Positions 10,801-20,829 of a DNA stretch of 64,000 nucleotides are shown here, in pieces. Each line of letters opens with the position of its first letter. The stretch's first letter is position 1. Source of the stretch: Hermodice carunculata (taxonomy: Eukaryota; Annelida; Polychaeta; Eunicida; Amphinomidae); NCBI GenBank assembly GCA_964020975.1, contig OZ026625.1, positions 12,959,917 through 13,023,916 of the forward strand, read 5' to 3'. The position numbers and the translations under genes were made by a program. Under the pieces are notes generated by a model that had not been told where the DNA came from, did not search any database, and worked only from the letters and a program-made list of their open reading frames with translations.

Positions 10801-13761
10801 CTTCATCTTTAGAAGGAATACTGTTTTGTTCTTTCAAATTACTGCTCTCTAGATCCCTTGAATCTTCATTTTTCAGATTAACTAGTGGTTTTTCGTCGCC
10901 GCTGGTAAATCCATCTACTGCCTTCTCATGGTCCTGATGTTGACTTCCTATTGTAGGCTGGTCTTCATCTTTAGAAGGAATACTGTTTTGTTCTTTCAAA
11001 TTACTGCTCTCTTGATCCCTTGACACTTCATTTTTCAGAGTAACTAGTGGTATTTCGTCACTGCTGGTGAATCCATCTCCTGCCTTCTTGTGGTCCTGAT
11101 GTTGACTTCCTATTGCAGGCTGGTCTTCATTTTTAGAAGGAATACTGTTTTGTTCTTTCAAATTACTGCTCTCTTGGTCCCTTGAAACTTCATTTTTTAG
11201 AGTAACTAGTGGTATTTCGTCGCTGCTGGTAAATCCATCTCCTGCCTTCGCGTGGTCAAGATGTTGACTTCCTATTGCAGGCTGGTCTGCATCTTTAGAA
11301 GGAATACTGCTTTGTTCTTTCAAATTTCTGCTCGCTTGATCCCTTGAAACTTCATTTTTCAGATTAATTATTTTATCACTGCTGATGAATCCATCTCCTG
11401 CCTTCCTGTTGTCCTGATTTTGATTTCTTGTTGCAGGCTGGGCTTCATATTTAGAAGGAATACTGATTTCTTCTTTCAAATTACTGCCCTCCTGATCCCT
11501 TGAAGCTTCATTTTTCAGCGTAATATGTGGTGTTGAGGTGTTGTTGTCTTGATCTATTAAAGCTTTATTTTCCAGTGTATCGAGTGGTGTTTCATCATAT
11601 GCTAGGATTCCATTGTCTGTCTCATCATGGTCTTCATCCTGACTTCTGGTTTTTAAAGTCCCAGACTTCTGTTGTGATAGGTTTGCTAGCTCCAACCATA
11701 CTTCTAATGGGATATTATCCTCAAATTCCAATGCCGATGGGTCAGCCATCTTTTGATTTGCTCCCTCCACCTTTTTACTAATATCAACTAATGGAACAAA
11801 ATGGTTTTGTTGGAATTTCTTTTCATTCAGGTTTTCCCTGTCCCGAGTCCACAGGATGTATATTGGTTCTGGGGACTTTTGTTCTATGTGCGGCAAACAT
11901 TCGATACATCCGTGAAACAATGGCCTTATACTTCTGTTTACGTCTGGATATACTGAATACATGGGTCTCCTAATGACATTCACCAGCGCCAACATTTGGT
12001 AAATTCCTGACCATGTGTTTTGTTGATTTGTGTCCCGGCCTTCCTCACGTATTGCCAATTCAAGGTCATTGGATTCTTGATAAACTTGAAATGCGCTATC
12101 TTTTAGACCTGCAACCTTATATGTGTTGCACGAGAGTGATGCATCAGGGTGTTGCTTAGCTTTCATTATCTTTGGATGGCATATATATAGTTTTGCGTTC
12201 TGTTTTAGTTCATCTGCAGTTTCCTCTCGGAGTTTCCTTCCCAAGTTTTCGGCCCCTTCAGAAAACAAACAAACAAACAAAACAAGCTCCACTTGTCACT
12301 CCCTTCCAAATTAATATTTTACCAGTCACACAAAGAGAGGATACTAGTAGACAGGTGGAGCATATATATATATATATATATAAAAGCCCGTGTTACACTG
12401 TTACATATGTATTTGATTACCTTCCTAATATATGTGACTGAGACTCCATAAGTAAAGCGTCTATTTGTTGCAAAAAGTAATGCTATATTTTCCTACATTT
12501 TCATGCTCAAATTGATTACATGCTTTTTCTTCCATCACTTGCTGCTTGGTATGTATGCACTAAAACGAATTGGTGATTGTCCTCTTCCACAGTAAGACGC
12601 GGGTGATGTTATACGTTTTCTGGGTAGATTCTTAAACATACTTGGCAACTACAATTGGTAATGAGGGACAATTACAAATATCAATTTCTATTCAGTTTCC
12701 ATAAATCCAATTTGATGTAATTAGCATTGTTGAGTTTTCTGGATGGTTGGTCTTTTCTTCTTGCATTTTTGCCACTTTTTCGTACAAAAGTACGATATGC
12801 GAAAATCTGCAACTCAACAAATACCAATTTTGCACGATAATTTATAGAATGAAAGCATTATTTATGTAACCATAGGCACCACATCTAAATATCCGGCCAG
12901 TTTGTTTTTCATTTCAATTTTCTAAAAACTATATCCGTCACTATATATACACTAGTAGCAATACTGAACTGAACTTTCTAAGCACTCCAGACGGTAATTA
13001 ACTTAACAAATACTAAAGTTTCATAATTAAACAAATGCTTTTTACCTGAAATAGCCAAAGACACAGCATTGAACAGGCAGTTTCCATCGCTTGTTGTTTG
13101 GATAGGTTTAAAGCATTCTTTACATGGATTGTCGGGTGGTAAATATGTCAATGCACTTTCGTCCACGTTGAAAGCTGCATCTCTGACTTGCTGGTTGCTT
13201 TGAAATCTGTAAAATAAGGACGTTAAATGCATGATGCAGGTAGATGGATTAGGTCAGGTCTTAGTAATGCTAACACATCATACACACACTATAAAAGATC
13301 TGAACACACAAAGTTTGTATGTAACTTGACCTCTTCAGCTTCATTGACCTAGAATCAATATTGAGACATGTTGCCTGTTGATCTAGCGTCCATACATGAT
13401 CTGATTGTGCTTTAAATATGATGTTTCCTCCTTGTAAAGATAATGTTGTTTTGCATTTCAATATACATGATGACTTTTTGCGATTAAATGTATGAGTGTA
13501 GATCTAAGCAGCCAACAATTAAGCAACCTTTAACCCCATCGTCCACTCCACTAATCTCAAGTGGCCATTGCATGTGTTTCGGTCGTACGACACAAGTCAG
13601 AATTTTCTTTACTTGCGGGACCCTGAATGTACACTGAAAGTTTAATTCCTATTCACTTTGCTGACAAACAAAGTTTCATGACAATTTCAAGATTGTAGTG
13701 ACTTAAATCTCCATGTAACTTACCCATTTGTATCATCATCTAGCGATGGTTCATCTGCCAT
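6037..13761 (-). CDS. OTU protease - 54-aa repeats - piggyBac transposase composite gene (nine exons)
   Basis: I predict nine exons: 13761-13724, 13206-13046, 12255-8162, 7847-7621, 7436-7297, 7164-7048, 6922-6788, 6681-6589 and 6110-6037. Every intron has GT...AG borders (donors such as GTAAGT, GTGAGC, GTAAAT) and every phase closes. The exons total 5,079 nt, or 1,692 residues plus a TAG stop. The ATG at 13761 opens MADEPSLDDDTNG in the first exon. Order of parts: OTU cysteine protease, ten 54-residue repeats, acidic stretch, piggyBac DDE domain, zinc-binding tail, small repeated exons, basic C-terminus. Two single-base changes break the large exon (near 10,670 and 9,470). Both lie in homopolymers and together cancel in length, so they may be assembly errors or the first decay of a recent gene. 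I see no terminal inverted repeats or TTAA duplication, so it could be a transposon with worn ends or a captured host gene. The splicing is inferred from sequence only. Confidence 0.75.
6336..6359. repeat. 24-bp near-perfect hairpin in the last intron
   Basis: ATGCGCCCATA is followed by TG and its exact complement TATGGGCGCAT, giving 11-bp arms with a 2-nt loop. It sits in the intron between the last two exons of the composite gene. It is GC-rich in an AT-rich intron and could form a stem in DNA or RNA. Confidence 0.7.
8162..9470 (-). CDS. piggyBac-type DDE transposase domain (composite gene)
   Basis: This is the 3' part of exon 3. An acidic run (DEGDTDDGSDSDSSDES) leads into ITAIKWGK and then, after a +1 slip at a G5 run near 9,470, PENFKGPTPGS. 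The transposase core then reads uninterrupted to the exon end at 8,162. The family's catalytic aspartates are all visible: GIDEAMIKYHGR, IIYVDKFYTS and MGGVDRHDHLR. WWHYFAWFTIDVALVNSY matches the usual C-terminal helices. piggyBac enzymes cut at TTAA and excise without footprints. The core length (~410 residues) is normal for the family, so only the fused N-terminal parts are unusual. Confidence 0.9.
9895..11525 (-). repeat. coding tandem repeat, 54 residues (162 bp), about ten units
   Basis: Consecutive units carry NEVSRDQESSNLKEQ, then SIPSKDEDQPAIGSQHQDH, then KKAGDGFTSSDEIPLV. The period is 162 bp, so the frame is preserved. The inner units are nearly identical at the DNA level while the outermost two are clearly worn. 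This pattern is expected from unequal exchange in the middle of an array. The composition is Ser/Asp/Glu/Lys-rich and probably disordered, with repeated SSDE acidic-serine motifs that could be phosphorylated. One base is missing from an A-run in the unit near 10,670. Repeats like this often vary in number between individuals. Confidence 0.9.
11780..13206 (-). CDS. OTU-type cysteine protease domain (N-terminal part of the composite gene)
   Basis: Exon 2 (13206-13046) ends with TTSDGNCLFNAVSLAISG, the Asp-Gly-x-Cys signature that carries the catalytic Asp and Cys of OTU proteases. Exon 3 continues with GAENLGRKLREETADELKQN, as expected after that motif, and then TWSGIYQMLALVNVIRRPMY. The motif QNHFVPLVD near 11,790-11,812 supplies the catalytic His. 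OTU enzymes usually remove ubiquitin from proteins; the substrate here is unknown. The closest style I recall is the vertnin-like OTU group, which shares the 'IRPMYSVYPDVN' block. The intron inside the domain (13045-12256) is phase 1. All three catalytic positions are kept, so activity is plausible. Confidence 0.8.
12359..12382. repeat. (AT)n microsatellite
   Basis: A simple AT dinucleotide run in the second intron of the composite gene, just upstream of its large exon. A similar run lies at 6,971-6,997 in the intron between the sixth and seventh exons. Confidence 0.9.
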
Positions 13762-13771
13762 CTTCCCTGCC

Positions 13772-13816
13772 TCTACGCCCGCTCCGCTCTGATGATATAG
13801 TCTGTATATAGGTTAA
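13772..13816 (-). promoter_or_regulatory. possible core promoter of the composite gene
   Basis: On the minus strand a CCTATATACAG element at about 13,803-13,813 lies ~45 nt before the ATG at 13,761. It is followed by a GC-rich stretch (GAGCGGAGCGGGCGTAG). The TATA spacing would place the transcript start near 13,775-13,785 and leave a very short leader. This rests on position and motif only. Confidence 0.3.
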
Positions 13817-14235
13817 TCACCCCATCTTCGCGCCTTTCCCAAACCGCATCAAAGATGAACCAGATGCTATACTTGTATTGCCATTGCATGTTGGTGTGTG
13901 GTTTGGTGGCAAAATGAGGTAACAGCCAAAACTGATTCGTCCGTATCAGCACACAATGCCGAAACGCCAAAACATACCAATCCCGAATTTGTAATCTTTC
14001 AGATAACTTTTCAGCAATCTCAAAGAAAAGCCAAAACGATGTCGTCCATTATTGAGAAAACATTGTCGCAATTTTACGCCAGAAATTTGCAAATTGTACA
14101 TTTGAACCAACACGGCCTTATGCGTAATTCGAGGGTATTATATGTAAAGATCCCGTAGTCAAGATGCAGTAGGTTATTTATTAACAAAAAAATGAAAAAT
14201 GCCGACACGTGCCCGTTTGTACGTGGTATCACTTC

Positions 14236-14668
14236 AGCAAAGGTTTTAACAGGCCAGATAACATAGGAGATCAAACTTCTTAATCCTGCCCAAACGGATC
14301 ATTGTGTATCTCCTCAGCTTTTCCTATTTCAGCAACCAGGTCGTTTTCATTCGTACTGCACTGTAATGATTACATCTTTATATTGATATATAACTACACA
14401 CAATTGTAAAACGTTTAATTAAATAAATCGTTCTGATCCGTTGTAGCGTCACTTAAATTCATGCTGCAAAGGTTTTAACAGGGTAGATAACATAGAGGAT
14501 CAAACTTTTTAATAGTGCCCAAACGGATTATTGTGTGTCCTGTAAGCTTTTCTCTTTCAGCAACCAAATCGTTTACATTCGTACTGTGATTATATCTTTA
14601 TATTGATATACAACTGTACACAATTAAATTGTAAAAGATGCAAATCAAATGAATCGTTCTGATCCGTA
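14236..14668 (+). repeat. direct duplication of a ~205-bp spacer unit
   Basis: Copies at 14,236-14,444 and 14,465-14,668 share AAAGGTTTTAACAGG, GATAACATAG, CCCAAACGGAT, TCAGCAACCA, TTCGTACTG, ATCTTTATATTGATATA and CGTTCTGATCCGT in the same order. They are ~85% alike by eye and separated by only ~20 bp. They lie upstream of the composite gene's start. I see no coding potential. Confidence 0.85.
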
Positions 14669-15309
14669 ATACCAAGTATATTGATCAAAGCAGTCGGTAT
14701 ATACATGCTCATGGCAAAACATCCAACACGTTGTATTGTAGAATACCTAGACAAAATGGAGCTCCAAATCGCTTTAATACGTATGACCATGAAAATTCAT
14801 ACACAATTACCATATCCATTGAATACGTAATTTGCGTCTTATCAAAATAGTCGGAACAGGTTAAACCGTAAATGGGTGCAAAAATCAACAAGAAAATAGA
14901 AGAAAATATTGGCAAAAATACGTATTAGTACACGTTGGGTTTTGAGAATTGAAATTTTTTTGTACATATAAGAACACATTGGGAGGATGTCGACAGAAAG
15001 GGGCCACGTTTAGACCTCCTATTTTTACTATGCACATCAACCCGTATTGGCGGCTGGTCGACAGAAAGGGGTGGCGGCGCTAAGGATATATGGAAACGGG
15101 ATTTCCCAAGCTTTATTTTGGTACCACATAGTCCAGGTTCTGATGAACATTGTGTTTTCAGCAAGTAGCTAAACTCTGGGTCATTTTGGGTGATTGGGGT
15201 GCTTTTGTATTAATCAAGTGAGTCATGAAACTTTAATTACCTTCCACAAAAACAGCTTTTAGAGTCATTTTAACATAACAGAGTGCAATAAAACTTAGAA
15301 AATGGATTA

Positions 15310-15487
15310 GAGTGGTCCCCCTCTTATGAGGCCCCTCTCACCAGAGGCCACCCCTCTTGAAAGGCCAGCATTCTTGTGCAGCAAGTATGGCATTTGCATT
15401 ATATTCTCCCCCTCAAGAGAGGCCACCCGTCTTATAAGGCCACATTTTGGCTGCATTTGGGATGGCCTTATAAGAGGGCGACCACTG
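15310..15487. mobile_element. 178-bp MITE with 24-bp terminal inverted repeats and TA flanks
   Basis: The left end GAGTGGTCCCCCTCTTATGA and the inverted right end CAGTGGTCGCCCTCTTATAA match at about 20 of 24 positions including GGCC. The element is bracketed by TA at 15,308-15,309 and 15,488-15,489. TA duplication with such ends fits a non-autonomous Tc1/mariner-type transposon. Internal blocks (CTCACCAGAGGCCACCCCTC, CTCAAGAGAGGCCACCC) repeat the terminal motif. No coding capacity. Confidence 0.75.
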
Positions 15488-16014
15488 TAATGAGATGTTA
15501 TACAAGCCAAATGTGATGAATACTCTGATTGATATTCTATGTGTTTTTTTACTTTTTTCTGCCTGCACGAAATTACGTATGTGCAACTTACGGCTGAGGG
15601 TCACATATCAATCTTAGTTGAAGCCATATGGTTAAAGTCATTTTGAAAACAGTAAAGGAAACTCCTAATGGACTAGCACATCAGACCCTGTATCTGACTG
15701 CTGCAGAGCCATTGCTCCCTTATATATGACCCCTTATGGTGCCAGCACAACCATGTAAAAGAAGTCCTCCTCTGAAGTGCCAATTATCTTAGAAGAGGTG
15801 ATTTTGTGTGTGTGTGTTTTTTTTTGGGACTAACAAAATACTTTGCCTGCTGTTTTAAACCCTTGCATCAATGCACTTTTGGTGCTCCTGTAATACCCAA
15901 ATTGTTCATCAGCATTCAAGTGCACTCCATCTTCTTGCATTAATGGTATCTGCGGGTAAGTAAAGTAACCCTCTATGCTTCCAAAACACTATGCCCTGGG
16001 CACCATAGACTGGG

Positions 16015-16278
16015 TTACTTGATGTGGTCATTATGAGTTCCATTCACTTTAAAGACCAGTTCATTGTGATTGATGCAACATGCCATTTCTCTGAAAAATA
16101 ACTGGGGCACGATCACCTGGTTCACCCAATCTGTTTCATTTATATCAACGGCCAAGTTTATCATGTCATCAGCAATCCCTTTAGGGTCACTCTTCTCTGT
16201 GATATCATTACTGCCCACTTGTAGAAGCATGACATTGTAATAGGCACTGTACTGTGCCAAGATTGTGTACACAGTCAT
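16015..16278 (-). pseudogene. SGNH-hydrolase-like remnant
   Basis: The frame reads YYNVMLLQVGSNDITEKSDP followed by DDMINLAVDINETDWVNQVI and VPQLFFREM. This resembles block III of SGNH/GDSL esterase folds (a G.ND motif) followed by the strand 'v.qVivpql..R'. In invertebrates such domains appear in host esterases and in the ORF1 of some CR1-group LINEs, and the latter seems likely in this setting. Only ~85 residues remain; the catalytic Ser block and the final D..H block are not seen. Confidence is moderate because the match is short. Confidence 0.45.
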
Positions 16279-16449
16279 AAATAGTTGCTACCCGTGCTCA
16301 ACCAATACCATGAAAAGTTACTATAAAAGCGTCATGGAAATTTGACTGTAAGGCAAAATTACTCATTATTTCAGGGTGACTGGCATTATTGACAAAAGAA
16401 GCCAACCTGTGCCTGGTGAACTTTTCACCTCAACATTATGCTCTCGTGA

Positions 16450-16905
16450 GCTAGCCTCACCAAGTCAGAGGGTGCGTTGTCTGTCCGTCCATCTGTCGGC
16501 GTCCACCATTTACATTTCCGACTTCTTCAGAAAAACCGTCATCTAAATTTACTTCAAACTTGGCGGGGATATACCCTGGGTGAGTCTCTACCAAGTTTGT
16601 TCAAAGGGTAATGCTCCAGTGATTTTTGTTCTTCTTTGGGGCAAATCTTAAAAAGTCTCGGAAACTACTCCCCCAATTACTTTGATATCCCACAGGGACA
16701 CTTCCAGAGACTCCTAGTTCTTAATTTGTTCACCAGGTGGCGCTGCAAATTAAAATTTTTTAATTATTTTTTGTGTGCTTTTGCAATTTTTGACTTCTTC
16801 TCCAGAACCATCACTCAGATTAAGCTGAAAGGTGGTGGATGTTTTCCTTGTAGAAGGGTCAAACAGAGGTGTTCACTAGGTGGCACTGCTGTGGATTCCT
16901 GATTT
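16450..16905 (+). repeat. dispersed repeat family C, copy 1
   Basis: It begins with a CTGTCCGTCC-rich block and continues through TTTACTTCAAACTTGGCGGG, CTTTGATATCCCACAGGGAC, TTGTTCACCAGGTGG, CAGATTAAGCTGAAA and CTTGTAGAAGGGTCAAAC. A second, more decayed copy follows at 17,021-17,375. The two are direct and ~570 bp apart. I recall similar CTGTCCGTCC-initiated repeats as abundant in marine invertebrate genomes. Confidence 0.8.
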
Positions 16906-17020
16906 TTAACAATTTTTTCAGTTCAGGTACTTGTAGGTCAATGCAACTATCCTATTGATTACTATGTAAGTCAAAGAACATTCTAATGCTAATTCACATT
17001 TTTAGCTAAGCTGACTAATC

Positions 17021-17375
17021 AGTTAGCTAAGCTTTTGTGAGGGTCCCTCGTCTGTCCGTCCGTCGTTGTCCAGAATTTACATTTTTGACTTTTTCTGAAA
17101 AACAGTAAGCCAGATTTACTTCAAATTTGGTGGGGATGGGAAAAATCTTCTTCTCCGAAACTGCTCACCCAGTTGCTTTGATATCTCACAGGGACACTCT
17201 TGGGGACTCTTAAGTTCACAATTTGTTCACCAGGTGGTCTGCAAGTTTTTTCGAATTTTTTATGATAATTGTATTTTTGTTTTTTTCGACTCCTTTTCCA
17301 GAACCGTCCCTCAGATTAAGCTGAAACCTGGTGGATATGTTCCTTGTAGAAGGGTCAAACGAAGTTGTTCAAAAG
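17021..17375 (+). repeat. dispersed repeat family C, copy 2
   Basis: It keeps the same block order as copy 1, from CTGTCCGTCCG to CTTGTAGAAGGGTCAAAC, but lacks ~100 bp between the 'tggggat' and 'cttcttctc' blocks. An A-run at 17,409-17,426 follows about 35 bp later, possibly a tail. Confidence 0.75.
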
Positions 17376-17429
17376 GTTCACTTGGTTCATTTTTTCATTC
17401 ATTTTTTGAAAAAAAAAAAAAAAAAATAT

Positions 17430-18240
17430 ACGAACTTAAACATGGAAATTTCTTGTAATGGAAACAACTTAGATAATTTTTGCCATATTTTTGTCACACT
17501 ATGTAAAAGGTACCTTTGATAGGTCTCTCTACATATATTTTTTAAATGGTCACACTACATTGATTTTTGCATAAATTTTTGGGTAATTTTCTTGAAATAA
17601 GCAGATGCATGTCAGCTGAGCACAGGATCATCATAATCCTCTTGTATTGACAAAAACACAAGAAATGACCATGTTCACACATTTTGTGAAACAGGTACTC
17701 TACAGTTAGCTTGATATATTTGCTATGTTATACTCAATATCATTTTTTCTTCTTCTTGCAATTAACAAGAATTCTTCATTTGAGATGACTGTTTACCTTT
17801 TCGCCTACAAATGGGTGGCAGCTGGTCATAAGATGAAGGAAAAGTACCAATGAGCGACAAACATCTGCTTTTTTAGGTTATACAAACTCATGAGCAAAGT
17901 AGTGAAATATAAATGCAAATAAATATAGCGTAAAGTCTGACAAATCATGAGATATGTAATTTTTTCAAGTTTTATATTCAAAGTGAAATACATACATGAA
18001 TTTGAGTTTTATTTTGTTACTCATATAAAACTTTCACTTTCACTCTCACTCTATACAGAGCTCAAACAAAAGTAACATATCGTACGTGACCCTGAAAATA
18101 AAATATTTTGGAAAATGTCAATTTGTTGTTGATACCAGTACATGTTTACAAGACAGATATGTAGAATACTTGTGTACCTTTAGTAAAAGAAGTCCCAAAT
18201 ATTGTAAAATGTTTAGTATGAGAATGATTACATCTCGGCA
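17430..18240. other. spacer, no gene seen
   Basis: AT-rich sequence with no frame showing a domain and no clear repeat structure. Confidence 0.4.
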
Positions 18241-18249
18241 TTATTCATG

Positions 18250-18840
18250 TGTCGGGTATGATACTCAATATGGTAGTCTGCCCTGCACAAGGGCACCCTG
18301 CACAGATGACATTGTAAGGAAGTTTGTTTCCCATGTCCCAAGGGTGGTCTGCGACCAAGTTCACTGCAATTAACACAAACTCGTTTTCTTCCATCTATGG
18401 GTATGACGGTATGACGTCGTGTCCACTGAGATTTCCTTCGGTAACCACAGAAACAGTCTTTCTTCTTCCGGGCCGTGCATTTCTACAGGCAAATCCAGCA
18501 GCCAACTGCCTGCACAAGTCTAGTCTAAATTGAAGATGAATCATTTTAGCTCTCTCTATTGTGGGGGGATTGAATGAAGGAGAGTACAAAATGAAAGCAT
18601 TTGAAATACATGTGGATATTGCATACCACAGTAGATACCACCAGAACTTTTTGGATTCTCTGCCAACACCATAATATCTTTGCTGATCCGCAAGATCAAC
18701 ACCTCCCATATTTCTATTGTAATTTATGATACTTTGAGGGCAAGGAACTTGAATCACTTCAACACCAGTGCACCGATTGACAACACCGTCAGTTGGGTTA
18801 GTCTGTCGAGAGGACCTGTACCTGTGGAGAAATTGTCAAA
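18250..18840 (-). pseudogene. piggyBac-type transposase, C-terminal fragment (second family)
   Basis: The frame from ~18,840 reads SSRQTNPTDGVVNRC, then VIQVPCPQSIINYNRNMGGV and DLADQQRYY, and continues KKFWWYLLWYAISTCISNAF. This holds the last catalytic Asp (GGVDLADQ) and C-terminal helices of a piggyBac transposase. Downstream, in another frame near 18,250-18,390, KRVCVNCSELGRR and LQCHLCRVPLCRADYHIEYH form its cysteine-rich domain. The first two catalytic aspartates and the N-terminal half are missing. The sequence differs clearly from the composite gene's transposase, so it is another piggyBac lineage and not a duplicate. Confidence 0.8.
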
Positions 18841-18859
18841 GCAAATACGATGTGCTTTC

Positions 18860-19815
18860 CAGTGGTAACATATGGCAAGTTGAAGGACAACATCATAGGC
18901 TAGACCTTTCCTACTTGGACTCGGCTGTTTGCATATTTAATGCTTTTAAACAAAGATAAGCCTGATTGGTTGATATTTACCATACTCTCTTGAAAGAGGA
19001 GGTAAAATAAAGCCTACCAACACCTTTTAAGGTAGTCATTGTTCAAAATTTACTCGAAAGAGAGCAGCAAAAGTCGGTTGCCAGTTACAGGCACATGCGG
19101 GTGCTCTGAATGGGACCTCTAGATGGACGCGCTTTGACCAGCAGAGGGTTAATTTGTGGCAGATCTTCACCAAATTTGATGGGATTTTGGGGGAGGTCAA
19201 AGTCTAAGTTGGTAATGATACTAGTGGCGCCACCTATACTTTGATGGAAATTATGAGCCAAAATGTGTTTTAAGATGTAAAATGCCCTATTTGGAAAAGT
19301 AATAGGATTAAACTTGCCAAATATATACAGAGGTGCCAAGTATAAGTTAGATGAAGTAGGGAGATCTCCTTTGAGTATGTCTAGGGGAGGAGATCTCTTG
19401 CATCGCTAAAGGTGATGCAAGGGAGAGTGCTGGAGGGGTGTCCCCTCATGCGGAGGGGAGTGGGGTCTAAACAATTTCCTGCATTTTGAAGCCTGAAAGG
19501 CAACGTAAAATCCGCCCCAAAATAACATAAATTTAAATGAAATTACTCAGATTATATTATTCACATGGAGTTCCCCATTGAAAATATGTATGAATTGGTG
19601 CCATTTTCAGTTCATTCATGTTGCAAATACCACATTGCCAGTCTAAGCAGCATGAACAATACACTGCCACAGTCTAATTTGCATGAACAATGTCTGCAGA
19701 GGCAGACTGTGTCTGTTCTTTGCTGTCTCTAAGCATCTGGTTCTTCATGGATGCTGCCATCTTTGCATTTTGTAGGGGGCTCTCAGTTATGACCAGCTTG
19801 TGGCAAGGGGTGTCA
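18860..19815. other. spacer with no gene seen
   Basis: No supported gene. A stretch at 19,350-19,470 has alternating GGGGAGATCTC and GATGCAAGG words that could belong to a worn transposon end, but I find no matching partner in the window. Confidence 0.35.
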
Positions 19816-19819
19816 CAGT

Positions 19820-20724
19820 TTATTTTCCTAGACAGCAAAAAGCGCACTGTGTCATTTTAATGGAGGGTCTATACTTTGTGTACACATGATTCATTATAAA
19901 GAACACCCTCTCTACTGGGGTTTGGTCATAGGGGAGCACAAGCATGACCTTTATTAAGGGAGCCAGTTTCCCATATTTATGCTGACCACCAGGGCCCTTA
20001 TTCTGCAGCACACGGAGCCACCACTGATCAGGTTTGTCCATGTCACCATCTCTGCCTTCCTGGAATGGAAGAAGATCCTGTACAACCTGGAAAGCGTCTA
20101 CTGGGGTTTGGTCATAGGGGAGCACAAGCATGACCTTTATTAAGGGAGCCAGTTTCCCATATTTATTCTGACCACCAGGGCCCTTATCCTGCAGCACACA
20201 GAGCCACCACGGATCAGGTTTGTCCATGGCACCATCCCTGCCTTCGTGGAATGGAAGAAGATCCTGTGCAACCTGGAAAGCCTGCCATTCTTCCCGTATG
20301 TCATCCAGGTCTGTATCAGACATACCTTTGAAGAATCTCTCAGCTAACCTCAGTACTGAAATGAAATAGTAACAGAAAATATGTTGAAGATTTTGTATTA
20401 TTTGTCTGATTATATGTACATGTACAAGTCTCTTGCTATTCTGCATTATGGGGATCAGTTTCATAATAAAATTCCTACAATCAATTACCTGTTACAAGTC
20501 TCATTTTTTCACTCAATGATGATAATGCATTTCAAGATCTGGCTATACTGGTACCATATATTTATCACATGTGATACTTACTGCAATGCGAGTCAACATC
20601 CCGATCTTCAAATTCTAGACAGTTATTGGGATTCAAGATTCCAGTACACTCTAGCACTTCACTTTCACAAGAGAAATTCCCAAGCAGCTTCCCCACAACA
20701 GCCAATAAGCCATTGTGAACATCC
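19820..20724 (-). pseudogene. hAT-like transposase C-terminal fragment, two exons, internal duplication
   Basis: Exon 1 (20724-20582) reads DVHNGLLAVVGKLLGNFSCE ... NNCLEFEDRDVDSHC and ends at a GTAAGT donor. Exon 2 (20355-19820) follows in phase with LRLAERFFKGMSDTDLDDIR, KYGKLAPLIKVMLVLP and PVERVFFIMNHVYTKYR. The last part matches the dimerisation region of hAT-type transposases (LP....A..ER.FS), in the form common among invertebrate 'RDVD...W...K' proteins. A 62-residue block (186 bp) inside exon 2 is present twice in tandem, in frame, so the dimerisation motif is doubled. The usual Ser in the ER.FS motif is Phe in the second copy. The N-terminal zinc finger and catalytic half are absent. 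Confidence 0.65.
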
Positions 20725-20787
20725 CTGTAATGGAAAATAAACGTTTGAAAATATGTTTGAAAACCACATGCTGCAGAACATATTTAA

Positions 20788-20829
20788 TTAAATTAAATCA
20801 GAGCTTGCGTTTGAGCTCCGATTTAATTA
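20788..20829. repeat. hairpin, ~17-bp arms
   Basis: AATTAAATCAGAGCTT pairs with GAGCTCCGATTTAATT across a 6-nt loop with one or two mismatches. It resembles a small foldback unit and has no coding role. Confidence 0.6.

Noticed and set aside
13530-13560. TTAACCCC as a possible piggyBac terminus near 13,530
   Set aside because: It lies inside the first intron of the composite gene, points the wrong way for an end, and has no inverted partner.
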